Below, piece by piece: positions 23,660 through 35,764 of a stretch of DNA of 64,000 nt. A program made the position numbers and the translations under genes. The notes beneath the pieces are model-generated. The model made no database searches, had not been told where the DNA came from, and saw only the letters and a list, made by a program, of their open reading frames with translations. The stretch lies in NCBI GenBank assembly GCA_030549775.1, contig CM060181.1, positions 32,338,753 through 32,402,752 on the forward strand, written 5' to 3'. The stretch comes from Tamarix chinensis. Taxonomy: Eukaryota; Streptophyta; Magnoliopsida; Caryophyllales; Tamaricaceae. Every line of letters begins with the position of its first letter. Positions within the stretch are counted from its first letter, which is position 1.

Positions 23660-24900
23660 AACCACTTAAAAGAGACTTCACCCTCGAAGTCCTCAAGAGA
23701 AACATGTTGCTGTAAGCTTAAAACATGAGAAAACCTTACACCATCAACCAAAAGAATATAATAACTAAAGGTTAATACACAAGAAAGTGTACTAACCCCT
23801 TAAAAGAGGAGGTGTTATCCACACAACGCACCTAAGAAAACAAATTCGGATACTTCGTCTTGATCTCCTCCTTAGACTCCCAAGTGGCCTCCTTTTTCCC
23901 ATGACGTGACCACAAGACCTTCACAAGTGGAATGATCTTCTAACGCTTATCTCAAATCTTGGAATCTAGGATTCTAAGTAGGTTCTTCTTATACGTCCAT
24001 GTCTCATCAAGCTCAATCGACTTTGGCTAAATGATGTGTGATAGATCCGATATGTATCTCCTCAACTAAGAAATGTGGAAAATGTTATGCATGTGCGAAA
24101 GCTCCACAGACAATGCAAGATGGTAAGAAACCTCTCCAACCTAATATATAATCTATTATGGCCCAATGAACCTTGGGTTAAGCTTGTGCTTACGACCAAA
24201 TGCATCACTCCCTTTGTTGGCAAAACTCTTAGAAGGACTCTGCAACCTACCTTAAACTAAGCTGCTCTCCTTTAGAGATCTGCATAACTCTTTTTCCTAT
24301 CCTAGACTACCTAGTGTCCTCTACCATCTTTGGTCCCAACATAACTATCTTACTAGAGTCTCTCCAACACATAGGGCTATGGCACTTTTATCCATATAGT
24401 ACCTTGAAAGGTGCCATCCCTATACTTGCATGATGGCTATTATTGTAGGAGAATTCTACCAAATCTAAGTGATTCTCCCAACTACCTTGAAACTCAAGGA
24501 CTCAAGCCTGAAGTATATCCTCCAAGGTTTGAATAGTATGCTTAGTTTGCCCGTTAGTAGCTAGATGGAAAGATGATGACTATTATTGTAGGAGATTCTA
24601 CCAAATCCAAGTGATTCTCCCAACTACCTTGAAACTCAAGGACTCACGCTCGAAGTATATCCTCCAATGTCTGAATAGTATGCTTAGTTTGCTTGTTTGT
24701 AGCTAGATGGAAAGTTGTACTCATCTTATGTTGTGTCCTAAAAGTAGCTTGCAACTTCTGCTGGAAGTGCAATAAAAATTTGGAATCGTACTCCGACACA
24801 GTGTCCTTAGATACCCCATGGTACCAAACCACATGCTTTTTGTAAGTACTGGCCATCTGCTCCATACTCCAAGTTAACTTCATCGGTATGTACTGATGTA
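23660..24900 (-). pseudogene. Chromovirus integrase and chromodomain remnant
   Basis: Minus strand, right to left. The ORF at 24883-24644 contains VVWYHGVSKDTVSEYDSKFL, then STTFHLATNKQTKHTIQTLE, matching the gypsy integrase core (..LHGVP.SIVSDRD..F..., ..STAYHPQTDGQSERTIQTLED). Next is WENHLDLVEFSYNNSHHAS. At 23990-23845, IIPLVKVLWSRHGKKEATWE followed by SKEEIKTKYPNL matches the C-terminal chromodomain of Tekay/Del-type chromoviruses, which targets integration to heterochromatin. Catalytic positions partly survive, but stops and a 142-base internal duplication disable it. It joins the long LTR at 20076-23654; gag, protease and reverse transcriptase are missing. Confidence 0.8.
24439..24720. 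repeat. 142-bp tandem duplication within integrase
   Basis: The segment starting TATTATTGTAGGAGAATTCT at 24439 is repeated from 24581 (offset 142) with a handful of substitutions. This duplicates the integrase region coding for QTLEDILRA and WENHLDLVEFSYNN. Confidence 0.85.
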
Positions 24901-25058
24901 TCCGTTTACTAAGTCACCTGATTATTGCCACGAGTACAGGACCTTGTATAGGTTTTTGGGGATGGCTAGTAAAGGCCTTACCTCAGTTGGGTCAAAGCTT
25001 GAGACCAAGAATATTTGGAAGGTTTCGGTGGGGTCCATGAAAGACCAAGGTTTTAAAT

Positions 25059-27120
25059 TATAACACCCCCAAAATTTACTATTGAAAAATTTTATTTTAT
25101 TAAAAGATACAAAGAAAGCAAGGAAAATAAAACTTTGAATTCCAAGGATATTACTGCCGTGATCAGTAGAAGCTCAGCCCCCAGCCAGTCTCGTACTAAG
25201 CATAAGACTACAGGAAAATTGATAAGTTCTTATTTTGACATATTTTATGCCCTTATAATCTTAGTTTTTCGTATTTTAATTAAGTAATATAGGTGAATAA
25301 TTATGGTTTTATGCTTAAGTGGTAATAATTGCATAAACATTATTATTTAAGCTAAAATGATATAAATTAAGTAAATTTAGAATATAATATTATTTATTAA
25401 TTTTTATTAATTTTATTTTGTAGGTTTTATGCTTAAGTGGTAATAATTGCATAAATATTATTATTTAAGCTAAAATGATATAAATTAAGTAAATTTAGAA
25501 TATAATGTTATTTATTAATTTTATTTTATAGGTCTTGTTTTTAAATAAAAGAAAAAAAAAGAAATAGGACCTTTGGACCAATGGCCGAAAGGCCCGAAAC
25601 AAGAAGCAAGCCAAACGAGCAAGCCTGGCCAAAAGACAAGTAAAAACCCGTCGCACGAAAAATAAAAGGAGTAGCAGCCACAAAAGCAAGGGATGAGATG
25701 GACGATCAAAACGGGCCAAATAGAGCACCGCACGAAACAAGAAAAGATAGGAGCAGACCTCGACGAAGGGCTGACGTGGAAAGGGTAAGGCTCAGACGCA
25801 GAAAAGAAGCTTCTGGCGCACGAAATTAAAAAGGAGTGTGTAGTATAAAAAAAAGGAGGACGAAGCTGCAAAGGATGAAGAGCAACGCAGAGAGAAAGAG
25901 GTCGCGCGGTAGAAGGCCAGCAAGGCAGACCGATGGGTGACATAGAAAAAAAAAAGAAAAAAGAAGACGACGTGAAGAAAGGTCAGCCGGAAAGAAAGAA
26001 AAAGAAAAAGAAATTTGTTGCACAGAATTCAACACCGAGAGAAGAAAGAATAGGGAAGAAATTTACCCGATAGAATCTATTTTAGATAAAATTAATTTTT
26101 ATCTAAATAAATTCTTGATCTTTTATCTATAATTAATTTTGGTTATTTCTTTCTCTATTTTTAATTTATATTTTAGATATATATTTCTGTGTAATTAATT
26201 TAATAATTATGGCTGGCTGAATATTTATTACTAGGGAATAAATTAAAACCCTAGATTAGGATTTGAGATATAATTTTATTTTCTTTATTTCGTGAGAATG
26301 TTCATTGACTCTATTTTAATTGCTATCGTTTATATATATAATTCTATCAAGTATAATTTATTTTGTGCATGCCTTGTTCTGCTTTCCTCATAAGTGACAA
26401 TATGTATGATTATTTACCTGTTAGGTAACCATCTAAATATACTAAAATTTATATGTATAAATTGTAGCTAGGTTAGATAACAATTCACCTAATAGTTTTG
26501 TGATTATAACCGAAGTAGTAAAACGTTTAGATAGGTGTGGGTCAAGGAAAAGAAATATAGCTAGACATGCTTTATGTACTAGTTTGGATACTTAGATTGA
26601 CAGCCTTCCAATTATACTTAATTCATTAAATCTAGTTAAATATAGGAGCCCCTTGTTGCTGCTATATTGCTAGTATTTAATAGGGTTAATATTGGTGCTT
26701 TGTCATATTGATTAATTAAGGGAAGTAATATAAGGTGTATGGACCTGCTTTTGGTGTACAACTTGGTTAATCTCATTCTCATGATTAAAAGATGACTTAG
26801 AAATTAATATTATACTTTTGACCTAATCTAGTGGTGGATTTTGATTTCCCTAACATATTTATCATATCTACGGTTTTCCATCATTTTTATTATTAGTTTA
26901 TTTTATTTTATTTATTCCTTTTATTATTTTATTATTTTTATTTTTATAACCCCCATTAGGATTTTGCTTATTTATTTATTTATTTATTTTATTTAGGGTT
27001 TTTATTTTTATTTTTATTTTCAAGCTAGTTAAATAGAGGTGAGTCATCTTATTTCTCAATCCCCAGTTTAGAATGATACCCTGATTTATCAGTGCTACAA
27101 TTGATAAGAAGAGGGTTTAG
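25059..27120. mobile_element. LTR-retroelement non-coding sequence
   Basis: TATAACACCCCCAAAATTT at 25059 is a mutated LTR edge of the minus-strand type. The following 2 kb has no coding sequence: a 118-bp tandem duplication (25305-25530), a purine-rich stretch (25540-26050) and AT-rich sequence of LTR/UTR style. The exact element boundaries were not resolved. Confidence 0.4.
25305..25530. repeat. 118-bp tandem duplication
   Basis: The unit starting GGTTTTATGCTTAAGTGG at 25305 restarts at 25423 with two or three changes and one short gap. Each copy is followed by a TTTTGTAGGT or TTTTATAGGT word. Confidence 0.9.
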
Positions 27121-27739
27121 ATTGCGTGTCGGCTACGGCCACACCAAAAAATACTGTCAATTACGAGTTAAACTTAAAATAAGATCTCATTGAATAACTG
27201 AATTGTTCATAATACGGAAATCAAAGTACACGTAAAAGAGTTTACATAATTAAAGTTCCCAAAGGGACAAAAGGTACAATACAATAAAATAGAACTGAAG
27301 TAAACTAATAAAAGGTAAATAAATGGTAAAAGAGAATCTGGCCAAGTCACTCTCAGTCCCCACGCCAAGTCCAAGCTCAACTCTCAGCCCCACCTGAGGC
27401 CTCATAAGCATAAAAAATAGCATCTCCTACTTGCATAAACTCAATAAGGCCCTCTACTAGTGGGAATGAGCAGCACCCATAAAATGGGTGGTCAGTACGC
27501 TATGTACTAAGTAAGGTAACCATGCATCTAAGGCCAAGCATACAAAGATATATAACGCAAGCATGATCATATAGACAACATACAAACAATACAGATAATA
27601 AAGGTCGAGCTATAGTCTAGATAAATTGATTCTTTAAATCTCTGATCAATACTAATTTTACACCATGCTTATTATTAATCCATGCGAGTGCGGGAACCCT
27701 ACATTTATAGCCGATTGATTAGAAACGTGCAGGGCGGAA

Positions 27740-28050
27740 CACACCTGACCACTATTATATGCTGGTGGATCGGTCTCCAGGGTAAGACACTCCTGGCCAC
27801 TATTATGCCGGTGGATCAATTTGGCCCCGACTCTCATGGTGTTTCACTATAAGTACTTAGTGTCTTTTTCATGTCTTATCGTAACTTAGATTTTGGGTTA
27901 TTGAGCTCGGGATCCCCCACTATTATAGCCGGTGGATCAGAAATGTACAGGGCATAACACAATGAACCACTATTATATGCCGGTGGATCAATCTCCAGGG
28001 CACCTCGGCACTTGGCCACTATTATGCCGGTTGATCGGTTTGGGCTTGGC
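27740..28050. repeat. Repeated CCACTATTAT(A/G)CCGGTGGATC hairpin units
   Basis: At least five units (near 27749, 27797, 27918, 27967 and 28016) share CCAC-TATTAT-GCCG-GTGG, an inverted repeat with CCAC/GTGG arms, followed by ATC. They are arranged in two larger blocks about 215 bases apart. Degenerate relatives lie at 19290-19690 in another LTR. Confidence 0.8.
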
Positions 28051-29045
28051 TTAATAATCTTCTACTTTAAATGATTAGTGTCTTACTGTGTCTTATTTAG
28101 AAAGTTTTCACTCTAGACATGCATGTAACAATTTGTCTACTCCTATTTTATAAAGAGGCCCCATCCCATACCTTGAGACTTTTGCACCTCCTAACACACC
28201 TTCACATCCTTTCCTTCTTCCACTTACTCACACTGGAAGCCCAACTCCTAAGTGTGTGGGTCAAGGCCCACTACCGTATGCCATCTAAGTCTACTCACTA
28301 TCTCCCCCTAGGGTTTTCCCCTGAAAACTTAATTGGACCTATATGGCCCATCCTTCCTCTGCCTTACCCAATCAAAGTCCCTTTATCACCCAACACCTCA
28401 TCTCACTTAGATTCAACCCCCATCATTTCAATTTACTCCCCAAATACACATGTGGCCATGAAACCCTATTTAGCTACTCCAAACCCTAGCACCTTTCTTT
28501 CCCATATGCCACCTCTCCATTTCTCACCCGCCATCCTTTATTTCCCATGACACCCATACTCACCCTACACATGATTTTCTTCCACTCTTATCCCATATTC
28601 CACTCACCCTCAATTATTTTTTCTTTCACAACCACCTCCAATTAGGCTTTTCTTCCCAAACCCTAGCCAGGTTTCCTATGCACCCTTATGCCAATCTATG
28701 TACTATTTTTCACCTAAAGTCTCCAATCACCCCAACAACTCTTCCCTTACCTTACTTACACCCCAAGACAACTTTTCTCATATAAGGATCATTCCCATAA
28801 AAACTTCTTTTATCCCATGCAAACTCCTTCCATCCTTTGCAAGGTTTAACCCACTCTTTTATTTTGTTCATAATTCTCTTTTATTTGCCCCCTTATGGAT
28901 CATAAGATAATTAGGTCAATCCCATATCCCTTTTGTTAACTTACTTACCCTTTTTTCCCTTTTCATCCTTTCACCCCATATCATATTATTAAACACCCTA
29001 TAATGTATGTACTAAAGGGTCACATTATATAACATCATAAGCACA

Positions 29046-29053
<8 letters not shown>

Positions 29054-29087
<34 letters not shown>
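29054..29087. repeat. (AC)n microsatellite
   Basis: An uninterrupted AC run of about 16 units within the C/T-rich part of the long LTR. Confidence 0.95.
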
Positions 29088-29566
29088 TCCATAAGGGAGT
29101 CACATAAGCATACCTTAACTCCAAGCTTCACTACAAGAAAATAGTCATAATAATCATAAATTACATAACATAACATAAGACATGGCATACAAGGCACATA
29201 ACACACACAGAGCTGGTCCTAGCTATATCCTTACCTAACACGACACCGGTCTTGGGGCACGCTCCTATGCCTCATTAGGGTTTTGACTTGATTCATCTAT
29301 AAGAGGGAAAAACTAAAGGTTAACTTCCCTCTTACCTAAATTACCATTATTTTCTACCTTACCCTTATCCTAGCCTAATATTAGGGTTACTAATATTAAT
29401 AGTAGTTTGATAAGTAAAAGTAGGGTTATTATTCTCAAAGTTTCTAACCATGTTATTACTAGTTAAAATAGATCTTAGTAGGTATGTTGGTTCATGTAAA
29501 AATATTTATAGAACTATCTACATTATTAAAGATAATATCTTAATATTACTACTACTAATAATAATA

Positions 29567-31670
29567 GTTATAAATCCCCTGGTGTTGATGGATTTACTGC
29601 TGCTTTCTTTAAGAAATCATGGGAAATTATAGGGGCTGATATTACATTTGTAGTGCAAAATTTCTTCACCACCGGATATCTTCCTCCTCAACTCAACATT
29701 ACTTCTCTAGCTCTCATTCCAAAAAGAGGAAATGCTACCAAGGTAAGTGATTATAGGCCTATTGCTTGCTATGGAATTTTATACAAGATCATATCTAAAA
29801 TTCTAACTACCAGACTGCAGACCTTAATGCCTCATCTTATTGATCAAGCTCAATATGGTTTTGTAAAAGGAAGGAATATTGGAGAAAATGTGTTGCTAGC
29901 TATTAAATTGGTTATAAAATATTCTCAAAAGTGTATTTCTCCTAGATGCATGATAAAAGTTGACATGAAGAAAGCTTATGACTCAGTTCACTAAGGTTTT
30001 TTGCAGCAAGTGCTTCATGCTTATGGTTTTCCCTTCCAAGTTGTTAGATGGGTCATGGCCTATGTAACCACTATCTCCTACTCTATTTTTTTAAATGGTG
30101 AGCTGACTAAACCTTTTAAAGGTCAGCAAGGGTTGAGGCAAAGGGATCCCCTTTTCCCTTATTTGTTTGTGTTGGTGGCTGAATACTTAACTAGATCTCT
30201 CAAGTTTTTGTGGCATAATAAGGAATTTAAAGGACATCCTAAATGCAAAGGTTTGAAGATTATTAACTTGGCTTTTGTAGATGATATGCTCCTATTTTGT
30301 AGGGGTGATTTTAAGTCGGTTAACAGCCTTATCAATGTGATAAAGGACTTTTCTGATAAAACTGGTCTTATCATTCATCCTCAAAAGAGCAGCATCTTTT
30401 TTGGGGGTGTGGATGATGTAACAAGACTTCATATCCAACATTATACTCATTTCTCTGAAGGTAGCTTTCCCTTCACTTATTTAGAAGTTCCTTTATCCTT
30501 TGTAAGATTAACAACTTCCCAACTCTAAGGTTTGGTGTAGAAAATTGCAAAGAAGTTTACAAGCTGGCACTCCCACCTTCTGTCCTATATAGGTCGAACA
30601 TAGCTTCTAAATTATGTTGTCTTTAGCTTCCAACTCTACTAGTCTCAGGTCTTCATTATCTCAACAAAATTGATTCATCAAATAGAATGTATGTGTAGGC
30701 AGTTTCTTTGGACTAGAAAGATAAATTCTTCAAAGAAAGCCCTGGTAGCTTGGAAGCAAGTTTGCTTACCAAAGAGGGAGGGTGGTCTGGGCTTAATTGA
30801 TGTGCATTAATGGAATAAGGTGGCAGTGGGGAAAATGCTTTGGAAATTATGCTGCAAAAAGGACTCTCTTTGGGTTAAATGGGTCCATTCTATTTATCTA
30901 AGACCTCAATCTTTGTGGTCTTTCGCTTTAGTTCATAAGTGCTCTTAGCAGCTACAACAAATCTTCAATCTCATATAGCAGTTTTAAGGTTTCTTCTTTG
31001 ATTCTCAATATTTGGCAAAAATCTTAAAGAATGATGGATCTTATAGTATGAAGGAAATGGATGATCTAACTAGACACAAAGGTGGAATTTTTTGGTGTTG
31101 GCCCATTTCTTAGTGTGGTTTGGCTGCTCCCAAGCACCAATTTATTAGATGGCTTGCCATTCAAAACAAATTGATGACTAAGGTGAGATTGAAGCATCTG
31201 AACCTTCTTGAGGATATTGAGTGTAACCTATGCACTACAGGATAAGAGGAGGATATTAAGCACCTTATGTTTGAATGCCCATATAGTCAGGAGATATGGA
31301 AGAATATTAGAAAATATTTTAACAGGAGAGCTCATATCCACTCATGGGAGACAGAAATGAAGATCTTGGCTAAAAACACAAAGCAATTCAAGAGAAAAAA
31401 GGACATACTTAGAGCCCTATTTGTCACATTCATAGGGTTTATTTGGAAGGAAATGAATTCTAGGATTTTTAGTAGTAAATCTCAACACTCTCATCTGCTT
31501 CTTAAAGATATATGCTTTGTAGTGTCAAGTAGGATTTTTTCCCCTCATTGAGTCAATAAGTATGAACAATGGAAGGATTGTATAGATGAATTGGTGGTCC
31601 AATTTAGTTTGTGCATATATTCATTTTTGGTAGTAATAAAAATCTACTTACTTACCAATAATAATAATAA
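29567..31670 (+). pseudogene. 5'-truncated L1-like LINE: reverse transcriptase and zf-RVT
   Basis: The element opens in the reverse transcriptase at PGVDGFTAAFFKKSW (about 29575). It continues through SDYRPIACYGILYKIISKIL, QYGFVKGRNIGENVL and KVDMKKAYDSVH. A single in-frame TAA at 29992 precedes LQQVLHAYGFPFQVVRWVMA, and GQQGLRQRDPLFPYLF follows. The catalytic FVDD is at 30274-30285. Later, KREGGLGLIDVH and the zf-RVT-like CNLC...HLMFECPYSQEIW (31225-31290) follow with stops. The endonuclease and ORF1 are missing, as in most 5'-truncated LINEs. The element ends in a TAA-rich tail. Flanks AATAATAATAGTTAT (left, ending near 29566) and AATAATAATAGTTGT (right, starting near 31669) look like a target duplication within a TAA tract. 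Confidence 0.88.
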
Positions 31671-31987
31671 TAATAATAATAGTTGTACTGATAATACCAA
31701 TAACAACCAAAATCTTATTAACAATAATAATGATATTAGTAATACTAAAGTAATGACACTAATAATAATAAAAATACTAGTAGTGATATTAATATTCATG
31801 GTATAGGTAATATTAAAAATAATGACAATGTAGTAGTAGTAGTACTAATAATAATAATAATAATAATAATAATAGTGATATTAATAATAGTTCTAATTTT
31901 GAGAATAATACAAGGGTCCTAATAATCATAATAATGGTAACTTAAGTGATAATATGGTCAAGTATAATAATAGTGATAGTGATGATG

Positions 31988-32029
<42 letters not shown>

Positions 32030-32335
32030 GTAATAAAAATGTTAAGAAGAATACTAATAACAATAATAGTCGAAATGGTAAATAATAATAACAGGGTTCG
32101 AATATTTACAATAATAATAAAAGTGATAATATGTCAAAGTTAGCATTAATAATAATAATTATTATTATTATTATAATAATAATAATAATAACAATAACAA
32201 TAAGGTTTTGACTATTAATAATAATAGTAGTATTAATGCTCCAAAGTTATATATAATAATAATAATGATAACATAATAACAATATTATTATTATTATTAT
32301 TATTAAGAATAATAATATTAATACTAATAAAAAAG
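31650..32335. repeat. Long degenerate (AAT)n microsatellite tract
   Basis: Nearly 690 bases are built from AAT, AAG, AGT and TGA-type triplets, with pure AAT runs at about 31656-31680, 31848-31872, 31990-32028 and 32145-32190. Similar triplets at 29385-29565 on the other side of the LINE suggest that the LINE split one original tract. Open frames here are poly-Ile/Asn artefacts. Confidence 0.9.
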
Positions 32336-32344
32336 ATAACATTT

Positions 32345-33540
32345 GCATAAATAGGGTTGTAGGGTTGTAGGGTTTAGGGTAACACCTAGGGATAGTGGTG
32401 ACCAGGCGGCAGCGGCAGCGGTGCATGGCGACAGCGGTGGAGGGAGAAGAGGGGGTGGAAAGGTGGTTGTTCAGGATAGAAGAAAGGGAATGAGAGGGTG
32501 ATTGAGGTGGCGGAGGATGCCCTAGGTAGAGAGGTTGGAATGGTAGTGGTGGTGTAGCCAAAGGACTGGCACAAGTGGCGGTGGGTGTGGTGGCCGAAGG
32601 TGGTGGAGAAGGAGGAAGGGAGAAGGAGAGGGTGGTAAGGGGAAAGGAAGGTAGGGGTAGATAGAAGAGGTTCTATTGGTGGTTTTGGGGGGTAGGGGGA
32701 GTGGTGGTTGCTGCAGAAATGGTGGTGGACGACAGCGTGAAGGGCAGCGGTGGGTGAGAAGAGGTTGATCGAATAGCCAACTTTGTACGACCAAGATGGC
32801 TCGTGTAAGAAGAATCATGGGTGGTGAGTGGTGTAGTTTAGTGGAGGGTGGTTTGGGAGTGGTTTGGGCGGTGGTGCTCGGCAGTAGCGACGGGGTGGTC
32901 ATTTGAACAGGCAGTGACACAACAATAGGGGGATTTTCTAGGTAGGGATAAAGATCAAATGGGGGTGGTTAAGGGGTATTTATAGGCCATTGAAGGGGGA
33001 AAATGAAAGAGGGAGAAGAGGGGAAGAGAGTGGCAAGCGTGGTAGGTCACTGACCGATGGCGCATGACCGGTATAGACCTACAAAGTTGCATGTCCTAAC
33101 TAGTTGGGGAAGGAGAAAGGAAGGGGGAGAGGGGCACTTATGAGGAGAGAGAAGATGGCTGATTGGGTAAAGTAGGGAGAGGAACCGATGGGGAAGAGAG
33201 GGGAGGTGGCAGGTTGGCGTGTAGTGTTGTAGGGGTTGCATACCTGCATGGGGAAGGAGGGGGGGAATAAGAAGGAAGAAGAAAGGAGGGAGTGTACCAA
33301 CCGACCCATGGGAAAAAAGAAAGAAAAAGGAAGGGAGGACTGGCTGCTGAGAGGGGGGAAATTGCAACGTGGGCTAGGCCACGCGGGGGAGAGAAGAGAG
33401 GGAGGAAGGTTGGGCTGTGGGGGAGACTAACCCATATTGGGGGAGTAAGGAAAAAAGGGAAAACGAGAAAGGAGAGGAAGGAAAGAAAAAAAGGAAGAGA
33501 AGGGAAAAAAGGAAAAATAGACGGGTTGGGGGTATTTAGA
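32345..33540. other. G-rich/GA-rich block, no gene
   Basis: The sequence is strongly purine-biased with GGTGGTGG and GGGAAGAGAGGG runs. Proline/serine-rich or basic open frames on both strands (32247-33560) are low-complexity by-products. It starts with a short TAGGGTTGTAGGGTTTAGGG stretch that only superficially resembles telomere repeats. Confidence 0.5.
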
Positions 33541-33829
33541 ACATTTTGGTATTTTTGAATATTTAGAATGATAATGTTTTAATAAAATAATAATTAAATT
33601 CCTTTTTTAGATTAATTTAGGATATTTGAAAAAAATTTCCTTAGTTCTATTTTAATTAGCAAAACACCCAAATATTTTCTAATTAAATTATTTAATATTT
33701 TCCTCTTAATTTAGCCTTAATTAATTTTCCTTATTTTAATAAAATAAATTATTTGATTAATTTATCTAATAATTCCTTATTTGGCCATAATTTTTTTAAA
33801 TTAGGGTTTTGGGGTATTTCACAAATTGG

Positions 33830-34135
33830 TGTCATGCCCTAATTTATTTTATTGTAGCCCATACTTTATTCACATGTATTTTGTAATGATTAGGTCAAAA
33901 CTCGTTGAAGTCCTCTGATGTAAGCACTTTTAGATTTTTTTAATTAAATTGTTATTCCATGCACTCTATTGTTTTAAATGCTTTTATTAGTTTAGCCTTT
34001 TATTTGATATGGGGTAGGCGACAAAAGTCTATCTTGTATCAGGTACTGCAGTAACACCCCATTATTCCTTGATATTTTATGCTTTTGCAAATATTTTGAT
34101 GAAATATTTCCATAGTGAAAAATGGGTATGTTACA
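33830..34135 (+). mobile_element. 3' end of a plus-strand gypsy 5' LTR
   Basis: The segment ends AATGGGTATGTTACA at 34135 and is directly followed by a primer-binding site and gag. The preceding CAGGTACTGCAGTAACACCCC and TTTGATGAAATATTT parts match the style of the LTR end at 1-296. The LTR start was not determined. Confidence 0.6.
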
Positions 34136-34150
34136 GGTTGATATCAAAGC
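34136..34150 (+). other. Primer-binding site (initiator tRNA-Met type)
   Basis: GGTTGATATCAAAGCG follows the LTR end TTACA and matches TTGGTATCAGAGC with substitutions. It fixes the strand and the LTR boundary of this gypsy element. Confidence 0.7.
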
Positions 34151-34379
34151 GTTTTTATAAACTTATGTTGCTTTTGAAAATAAATTGACTGATACCCCAA
34201 GTTTTATCAAAGCGTTTTACTGAAAATGCCTTACTCTCATAAATAATTTTAATCTGATACCACAAGATGTATTGGTCTTGATTTGAAATTATTTTTCCTT
34301 GATTTTTTGATAAGTTGATTGTGTCAAACTCGGATGTCCATGAGTGAGAGTGGGGTTGAGAATATGCAATAGATAGCAT

Positions 34380-35764
34380 GTGCTTGCTGCTATACGAGCC
34401 TTAGTACGCTAACCATTCTACGAGCGTATCAAAGCCTTCATGGATACTGTTGAAGTTTACATGGAGGACTAGATTAGAGCACCTCAACCTCCACCGGTGA
34501 CATTAGCTGCACCAACTCTAGAGGATTGGCTCAAGAGGGCTTGACATCATCACTTGCTAATCTTTGTAGGCTAGGAGGACCCCCAATATCATGGAGCATT
34601 GCGCCCATGATATGGAGAATACTTTCACCGCTTGTAGTTGCTCTAGAGATAGGAGGGTAGACGTGGTTGTCTACTATCTACGAGGAAGGGCAGATGCATA
34701 GTGGAGGATCATCTAATATAGTGGTGGAGAACCTATAAGATAGGGGCCTTTCTTGGAGGTGTTGCAAACCTTATTCTGCCCATCTCATCTACACATGAAG
34801 AAGTACGATGAGTTCATGGTGCTTGAACAAGAGGCATGTCCATCAAGATGTACTATAATAGATTTATGGACCTGGCCTAGTTTGCCTCGGAGCTAGAAGC
34901 TAATGGGGTGATGAGGTTCACCACTTCAAGATTAGAATGGGGATATGATACTAGAAGTTGTTGGTGGGAGTCACTCTGCCAAACATGGTGGGTATGTACG
35001 AGCAAGCCTTTGAGGAGTCTCGAGTTATCCAGACCCAGATTTCCTAGTTTGGGAGCAAGAGGAAGTTCGAGGGTCACGGGCATCCCCGTGACCGAAAGAA
35101 GGCTTTCTTTAGAGGTAGATTGATGCCAAGATTTGGTCAGAGCATGAGGTGAGCACCCTAGTCTGGAGGATTTTATAGGAGTAGTGCTGAGGAGAGGCAC
35201 TACCACTTCAAGAGATATGGGTCAGATCACCCAGGGGTCGGCTGTAGAGGTAACAAGATGATGTGCCACGGGTTTTGCATGGTGGGAAAAGGGCATATGA
35301 GTGTTAGGTTAGCATTGATAGAATTCAGAGGATCCATATTACATCTCAGAGCACGAGATTTATTCAACATCCACAACCTCAGATGTAGAGAGTTCCTCCA
35401 TTGCCAACTAGTGTCACTAGCCGAGGTAGTCAGCCTAAATGGTATGAGTTGTCACCCATATCAGCAAGAGCAACGGTTAGCTAGTGCCCCAAGAGTTCAA
35501 TCTACTAGATGCTTGAATGTGATGAGTCAAGCAAAGGCAGAACACCAATTCGGTGTGGTGATCGATGCGCTCACTATCTCTACTCATCCTTCCTGTGTAT
35601 TACATGATTCTGGTGCTTTGCATTATTTTGTGGCATATGTTTTTATAACTAGAGCTACCTTATCTCCTTCAAGCAATATTTATACTTTTGTTGTATTACC
35701 TTCTACGGATAAGATTGCATGCTCTAGGTTGCATCAAGGAGTTATAATGGTAGTGGGAGGAATC
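34380..35764 (+). pseudogene. Ty3/gypsy gag and protease remnant
   Basis: With frameshifts, 34440-35160 reads as gypsy gag (EVYMED...PPP, a LTSSLANLCRLGGPP segment, IQTQISQFGSKRKFEGHGHP, then RGRLMPRFGQ). The longest open frame, 35258-35932, has a decayed zinc knuckle (CHGFCMVGKGHMS) and a protease with the catalytic D-S-G-A at 35606-35617, preceded by HPSCVLH and followed by LHYFVAYVF, as in DSGATHSFI of plant gypsy proteases. The element is cut at 35764 by a CACTA terminus, so the last part of that frame is foreign. Confidence 0.7.

Larger units (their letters stand above)
27130..33826 (-). mobile_element. Probable very long LTR, interrupted by a LINE
   Basis: The left edge CCACACCAAAAAATA resembles a decayed TGTCACACCC LTR end. 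The right edge reads TTTTGGGGTATTTCACA, i.e. TGTGAAATACCCCAAAA on the minus strand, a typical LTR start. Between them the order of parts matches the 20076-23654 LTR: GAGCAGCACCCAT and TACTAAGTAAGGTAACCAT words, hairpin repeats, C/T-rich DNA, GA-rich block, AT-rich block. A LINE (29567-31670) lies within. No primer site or coding region was found next to either edge, so solo-LTR status is a guess. Confidence 0.35.

Noticed and set aside
28119..28910. Pro/Ser/Leu-rich open frames of 143 and 70 codons
   Set aside because: The C/T-rich LTR-like sequence gives long frames by composition; no domain, no splice context and no homologous pattern.
32345..32385. AGGGTTGTAGGGTTTAGGG resembling plant telomere repeat TTTAGGG
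   Set aside because: There are only two or three imperfect units inside a long G-rich block, so it is not an interstitial telomere array.
32247..33560. Several 60-130 codon frames on both strands
   Set aside because: These are low-complexity products of the GA-rich block; opposite-strand frames overlap throughout.
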